Positions 58,250 through 64,000 of a DNA stretch of 64,000 nt are shown piece after piece. Numbering within the stretch: position 1 is the stretch's first letter; each line of letters begins with the position of its first letter. The position numbers and the translations under genes were made by a program. This DNA comes from Planctomycetota bacterium. Lineage in GTDB: Bacteria; Planctomycetota; JACOTG01. The DNA lies in the NCBI GenBank assembly GCA_016178505.1, contig JACOTG010000307.1:48216-112215 (forward strand), in the 5' to 3' direction. Below the pieces are notes generated by a model. It did not search any database. It saw nothing but the letters and a program-made list of their open reading frames with translations, and was not told the DNA's origin.

Positions 58250-58828
58250 ATGACGCCGTCCGACTCAGACCTGGTCGCAGAGACGCTCCGTGGTGAGCGG
58301 GGTTCGTTCGATCGCCTGCTGCATCGCTACCGGAGCGCTGTGATGTCGTACCTCGGCGCCTGTGGGTGCAGTCGCTTCGACGTGGAGGACCTGTGTCAGG
58401 AAACGTACATCCGCGCATTTCTGACGCTGAAAGAGTGCGACACGAGCCAACCCTTCGTCGGATGGCTCCTCGGCATCGCACACAACGTGTGCCGGCACCA
58501 CCGGCGCAGAGCTCGCCTGATGATGGACGCGATCCAGAAGCTCGGGCTTCAAACGTTGCGCAAGGCCGAGGCGCAGCCGCTGGCCGCATCGGTCGACTTC
58601 GCCGAGCAGCGAGCGGCAGCGGTCAGAACCGCTGTGGAATCGCTGGGCAGCCCGCTTCGAGCGGTGTTGTTCCTTCGGTTCGATCAACACATGAGCATCG
58701 AGGAGATTGCGGGAGTCGAGCGCATCTCCATAGCTTCGACGAAGATGCGGCTGCTCCGAGCACGCCGCCTCCTTCGACAGCGACTCGCACAATGGCAACT
58801 GTCAGCTTTTCGGGGTAAGGGCCGATGA
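58250..58828 (+). CDS. ECF-type RNA polymerase sigma factor
   Basis: 192 aa with sigma region 2 (GSFDRLLHRYRSAVMSYLGACGCSRFDVEDLCQETYIRAFLTL, -10 recognition) and region 4 (AVESLGSPLRAVLFLRFDQHMSIEEIAGVERISIASTKMRLLRARRLLRQRL, helix-turn-helix for -35). No region 1 or 3, as expected for group 4 factors. Its stop overlaps the next start as ATGA, and the next gene encodes an anti-sigma-like protein, the standard arrangement. The inverted repeat at 58104 lies upstream. Confidence 0.95.
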   Translation: MTPSDSDLVAETLRGERGSFDRLLHRYRSAVMSYLGACGCSRFDVEDLCQETYIRAFLTLKECDTSQPFVGWLLGIAHNVCRHHRRRARLMMDAIQKLGLQTLRKAEAQPLAASVDFAEQRAAAVRTAVESLGSPLRAVLFLRFDQHMSIEEIAGVERISIASTKMRLLRARRLLRQRLAQWQLSAFRGKGR

Positions 58829-61800
58829 GCTTCCATCCAAGCGAAAAGACGTTGTGGGAGATTCTGGACGGCGAACCCGGGTTCGCCGAGTCCAGGAACG
58901 TCCTAACCCACGTCGCCGAGTGTCGGTCGTGTTCTGAGTCTCTCCAAGAGATGCGGACACTCGAAGGAGACCTGGAGGCTTACTTCCAGGCGTGCGCGAC
59001 GCGATACGGTGACATGCCGCAGCCACTCGTCGACTGGCACGAAGTCGACCGACGGCAGCGACGTCCGCGACGACGGCGACTTCTCCTCGCGCTGAGTTCG
59101 ATCGCAGCCGCGGCAGCGATCGCCGTCGCATTCGTCCTTCTATTCGCCCGCGACCGTTCCGCCCGCGTCGAACGGCTGCAAGGTTGGCTCTTGGCCGGCT
59201 CCGGCAGGAGCCTGGAGGCGCTGTCGCAAACCGATCGATTGGGAGCTGCAACGCGCGTCGTCGCGCTGTCCGACACGATCGCACTTCTCGAGGCGCCGGC
59301 GACCGGAGCCCGATTCGAGATCGACGGGCGCGCCGACCTCGAGATCACCCCCGGTGGCGTCGCGCTTCGCGAGGGCTCGATTCGCGGCGAGCAGAACGCG
59401 CATGTCGAAGTGCCGGCGCTCGCCGTCTCGGCAGATGGCGACGATTTCCGGATTTCGCTCGACGCGGAGGGCTGCACGGTTCGCGCGGGTGAAAGAGCGG
59501 TTCGAATCGTCGTCGCAGGCGGGGCCGGCGCATTCGACCAAACCGTCGCTGCCGGGCACTGCGTCAAGATCTCGCCGGGATGCCAGCCTTGGCTCGAAAA
59601 AGACTCGTCGAACGTCTGCGAGGAGCTCCCGACAGTGTCACCATTCCCAATTGCATTGCGTGATGCAGAAGTCGGGTCTGGAACCAGTACGAATCCCTCC
59701 GTACGGCGACGACACGCCGCGGAGCTCCTCGCGGACTCGATTCATTCTACGGCAAGCACCGTCCGAAGGCGCGCAGTCGAAGCGATCGGATTGATCCCCG
59801 TCGACTCGCTCGGTGATGAAGCGCTTCTCATCGCCGGCCAGGCCGACGAAGTCCCCGCCGTCCGCGTCGCCGCCGTCGATTCGGCCGTGCGTGCGCATGC
59901 GCACGACGCCGTGGCGAAGCTGAGCTTGCTCCTCGAATCCCCGAAAACGACTCTCGACGTCCGGATCGCCGCCGCCCGAGCGCTCGGGCGTGTCGAGTCG
60001 ACTCCGGCGACGGAAGCCGCACTCAGAGCCCTCGCCACGCGCCCCACGCGTCAAACGCCGGCATCGGACGTCGCCGACGTCGCTTCGGTGTACGACGCCC
60101 TGCTCAACGACCTTCAGTCGGGAGCCGACGCCGACAAGTCCGTCGGCCTCGCGATGCTCGCTCGGACGTCCGGCACGCCCGACGGTCTTCCAGAGGCCGT
60201 GCGCGCGTTCGAGAGCCGGTTCCGCATCGCTGCGATCCGCCTGGCACTCGTCGCGGGAGGCGAGGATGTCACGCCTGCGTTGGTGGAATTCCTCGACGAC
60301 CCCGATCCGCGAGTCGCAGCCGAAGCCGTGCTCGTTCTCGGACTTCGGCATGAAGCCACTCCTCGCGCGTCCGACGACTCGGTTCCCCCTGAAATCGTCG
60401 GCGCGATGCAACGGCGCCCGAACGATTCGGCATTTCAGGCGCGAGCCGTCTACGCACTCGGTCTGTTTGCGGATTCGACGACGCTCCCGTCGGTGCTCGC
60501 AGCAGCGTCATCGGACGATCCCGTGAAGCGGCGACATGCTGCGTTCGGAATAGGAAACGTCTTGACCGACCGGGCGGATTCGCTCGACGCGTCCGCGACA
60601 GCCGCGGGACGCGATGCGCTGAAGAAGCTCCTCGTCGACCCCGACGACGGCGTTCGCAACGAAGCGGTTTCCGCCCTTCGACGCGTCTTGCATTCGTCGC
60701 CGGGAGATGCCGCGATCGCGTTCGTACCTCGGCTGGACGACGCATCGGAAATCGTCCGGCACGGCGCCGCACTCGCCCTTCTTTCGGCCCCGAGCGAGGA
60801 GGCGGCCGAGCCCCTGCTGCGTCGCTTCGAGAACACGGACGAAACGAGTTCGATGGTCCGCGCCGCGTGCGCGCAGGCTTATGGCGCATGCGGCCGATCG
60901 GCCGCATCGGCGGCTCTTCGCCGCGCGCTTCCGCAGGCCGACGCCATCGTCGCTCGCGGGATTCTTCTCGGGCTGCGGTCCGCGTTCGACGGGACGGGTG
61001 AGGACGACATCTTGGCGCTCCTGGACTCGCCCGACGCAGGGATCTGCGTCGCCACCATCGAGTGTCTGCGGTCCGTTCGCGCGAAGCTGTCGTCGCGCGA
61101 CGCAACGCTTCGCCGGATCGCGCTGCTGGTCACGAGCCCGTCGACGACTGTTCGCCAGGCAGCCATTGGATTCCTCTCCTCATGGGGCCCAAGCACGCCG
61201 ATGGAGATCGAGACGTGGATCCTTCCTGCGCTGCGGGATCTAAACCCGGCCGTGCAGCTGGAAGCAGCGATCGCGCTGTCTCGCGCGGGCCGTCCGGAAG
61301 GGCCCGAGTACATCGTCAAGCGCCTCTCGTCGCCCGATCCAAACGCGAAACCCGCGGAGAGCAGAGCCGACAGGATTCGCGTGCTGAGCGCGATACGAGA
61401 TCTCGCATCTCCACTTCCGACTGCGATCGCGCGAGCTGCAGAGGAGCTCGAAACCCGAGGCTCCCTGGATGACGAGGCGACGGTTGCCGCTCTTCTGCAG
61501 CTCGCAATCGGATTCGATCGACCGGCTTCGGATGCGCTCCTCGAAGCAGCAGGACGGTCGCGCAATCCGTGGATCCAAATCGGTGGCACCTGCGCACTCG
61601 CGCGCCGCACGCAGGATCGATCGCTGATCTCGAACGCGTTGGATCGTCCGGGACGGCCGAGAGATCTCGTTCGAGCGCTGGCGGATCTGCCGCAGCAGGA
61701 TCGCGACGACTTGCGCGACGGAACCGTCACCGACGCCGTGATCCATGCCATCGAGTACGCGTTCACGCAATGGCCTGCCGACACCATCCTGCACGTGGAT

Positions 61801-62196
61801 TCCTCGAAGCAGCAGCTTCGATTCGACGAGGTTTCTCGGTTCGTGGCGCTTCGCGCGACCGTGCTCGCCAGCCTCGCCGAAATCGCGAGCGACTCGCGGC
61901 CTGAGGCGCGAACGATCGGCACACGTGCCCTCGGCGCGTTCTCGTCGCGCGTGGCGCAGCGCCTGACGATCAAGCGGCTCGAGGACCCGGACATCGACGT
62001 GCGCGAGGCAGCGCGTCTCTCGCTCGTCGAGTCGGTTGGACAGGACTTCGGATTCTCACCGCTCGGAAACGACGCAGGTGCGCGGTCGATCGTTGATGGC
62101 ATCCGCGCGCACCTTCTCGATCGCGCACCTGAATTCGGCGATCGGGCGGAAATTCTGATCGGACGACTGGTCAAGAAGTTGACGCTCGCACGTTAG
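58825..62196 (+). CDS. Anti-sigma/FecR-like membrane protein with long HEAT-repeat domain
   Basis: 1123 aa. The cytoplasmic N-terminus carries a zinc-finger anti-sigma motif, HVAECRSC (HxxxCxxC), within about 60 residues. One transmembrane helix spans ~95-115 (LLLALSSIAAAAAIAVAFVLLF). A FecR-like beta domain follows at ~120-270 (TIALLEAPATGARFEIDGRADLEITPGGVALREGSI). Residues ~290-1120 are HEAT repeats such as HAAELLADSIHSTASTVRRRAVEAIGLIP and STPATEAALRALATRP. The anti-sigma domain would hold the ECF factor; the large HEAT part, outside the inner membrane, is probably the sensor or docking surface (inference). ATGA overlap with the sigma gene couples their translation. Confidence 0.88.
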   Translation: MSFHPSEKTLWEILDGEPGFAESRNVLTHVAECRSCSESLQEMRTLEGDLEAYFQACATRYGDMPQPLVDWHEVDRRQRRPRRRRLLLALSSIAAAAAIAVAFVLLFARDRSARVERLQGWLLAGSGRSLEALSQTDRLGAATRVVALSDTIALLEAPATGARFEIDGRADLEITPGGVALREGSIRGEQNAHVEVPALAVSADGDDFRISLDAEGCTVRAGERAVRIVVAGGAGAFDQTVAAGHCVKISPGCQPWLEKDSSNVCEELPTVSPFPIALRDAEVGSGTSTNPSVRRRHAAELLADSIHSTASTVRRRAVEAIGLIPVDSLGDEALLIAGQADEVPAVRVAAVDSAVRAHAHDAVAKLSLLLESPKTTLDVRIAAARALGRVESTPATEAALRALATRPTRQTPASDVADVASVYDALLNDLQSGADADKSVGLAMLARTSGTPDGLPEAVRAFESRFRIAAIRLALVAGGEDVTPALVEFLDDPDPRVAAEAVLVLGLRHEATPRASDDSVPPEIVGAMQRRPNDSAFQARAVYALGLFADSTTLPSVLAAASSDDPVKRRHAAFGIGNVLTDRADSLDASATAAGRDALKKLLVDPDDGVRNEAVSALRRVLHSSPGDAAIAFVPRLDDASEIVRHGAALALLSAPSEEAAEPLLRRFENTDETSSMVRAACAQAYGACGRSAASAALRRALPQADAIVARGILLGLRSAFDGTGEDDILALLDSPDAGICVATIECLRSVRAKLSSRDATLRRIALLVTSPSTTVRQAAIGFLSSWGPSTPMEIETWILPALRDLNPAVQLEAAIALSRAGRPEGPEYIVKRLSSPDPNAKPAESRADRIRVLSAIRDLASPLPTAIARAAEELETRGSLDDEATVAALLQLAIGFDRPASDALLEAAGRSRNPWIQIGGTCALARRTQDRSLISNALDRPGRPRDLVRALADLPQQDRDDLRDGTVTDAVIHAIEYAFTQWPADTILHVDSSKQQLRFDEVSRFVALRATVLASLAEIASDSRPEARTIGTRALGAFSSRVAQRLTIKRLEDPDIDVREAARLSLVESVGQDFGFSPLGNDAGARSIVDGIRAHLLDRAPEFGDRAEILIGRLVKKLTLAR

Positions 62197-62316
62197 GCAT
62201 CGACGAGGGGTTTGCGTGGGAAAGGAGACGTAAGCGGCGCCGAGGACACATCCATTCGATGAGGGACGGCATCTGGTTCGAGGAGGGCAATCAGGACTTG
62301 GCTTTGGAGGTTCATC

Positions 62317-62697
62317 ATGGCGGGGGACAAGAAAGGGGCACGGCGCGGAGTTTGGGTCGTCGCTGCGGCGGTGATTCTGCTCGTCGGACTTGCCGGCGCC
62401 GGCATCTATCTTCCGACGTATTCGCTGGGTCCAGCACTCGACACGCCGGACTCCGTTGGCAGTGGCACAGGCCTTTACGGGACGGCGATGGACGACCGTC
62501 CACCCATCCGGGTGACGGCGCTCCTGGACGGAGTCGAGCCGCTCGATTTTTCGCCGGATCTGAGCACCGACGAAGACGGCATCAATCACTTCTGCTTCCC
62601 GGTGCCGCCGAACACGGTCGGGCACTTCGTCATCGTCGAAGCACGAAACGATGCAGGGTACTCGACTCAGCACGTCGTTCCGGTTTTGGAGCGTTGA
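62317..62697 (+). CDS. Small membrane-anchored protein
   Basis: 126 aa. One N-terminal helix (GVWVVAAAVILLVGLAGAGIYL) anchors an extracytoplasmic region containing DRPPIRVTALLDGVEPLDF and HFVIVEARNDAGYSTQHV. No family is recognised. TTTGGAGG lies 7 nt before the ATG, and the gene abuts the next by 1 nt, so it likely belongs to the ECF regulon operon. Confidence 0.7.
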   Translation: MAGDKKGARRGVWVVAAAVILLVGLAGAGIYLPTYSLGPALDTPDSVGSGTGLYGTAMDDRPPIRVTALLDGVEPLDFSPDLSTDEDGINHFCFPVPPNTVGHFVIVEARNDAGYSTQHVVPVLER

Positions 62698-62698
62698 A

Positions 62699-63949
62699 GT
62701 GGAAATCCTGACATCGAAGAAGCTCGTCGCAGCGGGCGTCGCGTCAGCGCTGCTCGTGGCCCTCGGGGCGTGGCCGATCGGGGCCGCCCGAACGCGAAGC
62801 GACTCCACCAATGCGGGCTGCGAGGGTCCCTCCAGGAACCCCACCGACCTCGGCATGGCCAAGAATGAGGCGTGCGTTCCGGAGACCGAGTCGTCCGCCG
62901 TCGACATCGGCGATCGTTCGAAGGCTCGAAAAGCGGCGCACGACCCGGACAGTGATGCGGCACTGGTTGAGTCGCTCGACGAGTTCATCCGGACCGCACC
63001 GTCGCTTCGAGACGGCGCGGCTCGATTGGAACGGTTCCTCGAGGAGCCCGGCAACGAGGAACTCGTGGCGCGACTCGTTCGACTCGTCGCGTCCCGTGAC
63101 CTTCTGCAGGGCTCGACGAGGCAAGCCGTGGTGCTCGCCATCGTCGCCCTTCCGGAACCGCGCTTCTCCGTCTCCAAGACGGCTCTTTGGAAAGTGCTCG
63201 GCAACCAGGAACACGACGACGCGACCGCATCCGCTGCGCTCGTCCGCGACGCGGCAGTGTCGGGTGGCGGACCGAGCTTGGAGCACTCGCTTTCGCGCAT
63301 CGGAGACGCCGAACTTCGCGACACCGAGCTCGTTCGCACGGTTGAATCTCTGGCACTCGACGAATCGGCGACGGCCGAGGTTCGGAAGGCCGCGCTCGAC
63401 GCGCTCGCACGGGCGCGAACGACCCCCGGCGACGCGACCTCGACGGAGATCCAACGATTCCTTTCGGAGCTCCTGAATCGACGGCTCGATGGCGATTTGG
63501 AAGTCGCGGCGGTGCGCGCGCTCGCGTCACAGCGGGGTGAGCTCGCAGCAGAAACGCTCGCAGCGTTGCTCGCCGACGACACGCGGCTGCCCGCAACGAG
63601 ACGATTCGCGGCGTCGGGCCTCAACCATCAACCCGGCGGTCCGACCGTAGCGCGCGAGCTGATCGATGCACATCGCACGGACTCCGATCCGGAAGTGCGA
63701 AACGCCGCTCTTCTGTCGCTTGGCGCGTACGCCGCAGTGGCCAGCGATGCTCTAGAGGAATTGCTCCGTGCGATTCGCTCCGATGCGGACGTCGATGCTC
63801 GACGCTACGCGGCGTTGGCGCTCGCTGCGGTGGTCGATCCGAGGGTCGAATCGGCGCTCGCCGCGGCGGCCGCGGCGGATCCGTCGATTCTCGTCCGGGA
63901 AGTCGCCGCGGTTGCGTTGCGTGCGCAACAAGCGCGCGCGCGATCTTGA
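62699..63949 (+). CDS. Exported HEAT-repeat protein
   Basis: 416 aa from GTG 62699, which lies 1 nt past the previous stop. A signal peptide or anchor (KKLVAAGVASALLVALGAWPIGAA) is followed by a Ser/Asp/Arg-rich linker and HEAT-like repeats from about residue 80 to the end (VRKAALDALARARTTPGDATSTEIQRFL, VRNAALLSLGAYAAVASDALEELL, DARRYAALALAAVVDP, LVREVAAVALRAQQ). Similarity in style to the HEAT part of the anti-sigma-like protein suggests partners of one system. The 62651 start in the track is rejected. Confidence 0.8.
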   Translation: MEILTSKKLVAAGVASALLVALGAWPIGAARTRSDSTNAGCEGPSRNPTDLGMAKNEACVPETESSAVDIGDRSKARKAAHDPDSDAALVESLDEFIRTAPSLRDGAARLERFLEEPGNEELVARLVRLVASRDLLQGSTRQAVVLAIVALPEPRFSVSKTALWKVLGNQEHDDATASAALVRDAAVSGGGPSLEHSLSRIGDAELRDTELVRTVESLALDESATAEVRKAALDALARARTTPGDATSTEIQRFLSELLNRRLDGDLEVAAVRALASQRGELAAETLAALLADDTRLPATRRFAASGLNHQPGGPTVARELIDAHRTDSDPEVRNAALLSLGAYAAVASDALEELLRAIRSDADVDARRYAALALAAVVDPRVESALAAAAAADPSILVREVAAVALRAQQARARS

Positions 63950-63975
63950 ATCATGAGAGTCAGGTAGGAATTCGC

Positions 63976-64000
63976 ATGAGTCGTTCGATGTCAGCCGGCG
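63976..64000 (+). CDS. Possible start of a gene cut by the window end
   Basis: ATGAGTCGTTCGATGTCAGC is open to the window edge and preceded at 6-7 nt by AGGTAGGAAT, a usable ribosome binding site. Only eight codons are visible, so nothing can be said of the product. Confidence 0.35.

Overview
The window is 64 kb of high-GC bacterial chromosome. A Planctomycetota member or close relative is the most likely source. The near-5' end of the 16S gene reads GACTTGCATGCCTAAGCC on the + strand, one base from the planctomycete probe site as I remember it. The rRNA genes are not in the usual 16S-23S-5S order. There is a prepilin with an H-x9-DG tail of the kind abundant in planctomycetes, and there are many envelope and HEAT-repeat proteins. 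This placement is inference; I could not run a 16S comparison.

Layout. 1-2.55 kb (minus): an ABC-2 type transporter operon (ATPase, permease, exported TPR-like protein cut by the window edge), each junction overlapping by 4 nt. 2.8-9.4 kb (minus): a pseudopilin, a giant membrane-anchored protein of about eleven carboxypeptidase-regulatory-like repeats, and a GAF-class III nucleotide cyclase. 9.8-17.2 kb (plus): a peptide export locus. It begins with a 48-aa precursor carrying a double-glycine-type leader, absent from the supplied ORF track, with its own promoter and terminator. A cyclic-nucleotide-binding protein, an NHLM-type secretion adaptor, a C39 peptidase/permease/ATPase and a second permease/ATPase follow. 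No maturation enzyme is visible. 17.3-19.5 kb: two tandem metallophosphoesterases with altered metal-ligand motifs.

20.7-26.8 kb (plus): a likely synthase-dependent polysaccharide locus. It encodes a receiver/zinc-ribbon (TackOD1-like)/degenerate-GGDEF regulator, a processive GT2 synthase, a TolC-like protein fused to a TIM-barrel glycosidase-like domain, and an HlyD adaptor. 26.8-31.6 kb holds a TerB/DUF697-like protein, a baeRF-type protein, a protein with a duplicated unknown domain, an orphan MshEN-like domain, and small exported proteins. 32.6-36.2 kb is an Mla-type lipid transport operon (STAS-MlaE, MlaF, MCE/MlaD, auxiliary lipoprotein). 36.3-44.1 kb is a mixed block: exported proteins, a CxxCH protein, a YuiH-like molybdoenzyme, a large HExxH exported protein, a Gfo/Idh-like protein lacking the usual lysine, and a zinc-ribbon membrane protein.

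44.1-46.2 kb (minus): 16S rRNA followed about 100 bp later by 5S rRNA with no 23S between them. Promoter, boxA-like site, leader/trailer processing stem and terminator can all be seen. 46.2-53.8 kb: an acyl-CoA synthetase with a TPR protein, then glgA-rpiA-M28 peptidase and a DUF47/PhoU-like gene. 53.9-64 kb: a 1241-aa GGDEF-AAA-HEAT protein and a PilZ protein on the minus strand, then an ECF sigma factor, a FecR/HEAT anti-sigma-like protein of 1123 aa and two small exported proteins on the plus strand. A long inverted repeat lies between these divergent units.

Cyclic nucleotide signalling recurs through the window: a class III cyclase, a cNMP-binding protein, two GGDEF-type proteins, a PilZ protein and an MshEN-like protein. 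These sit beside export and envelope genes, which suggests second-messenger control of secretion and surface polymer synthesis. That link is inference.
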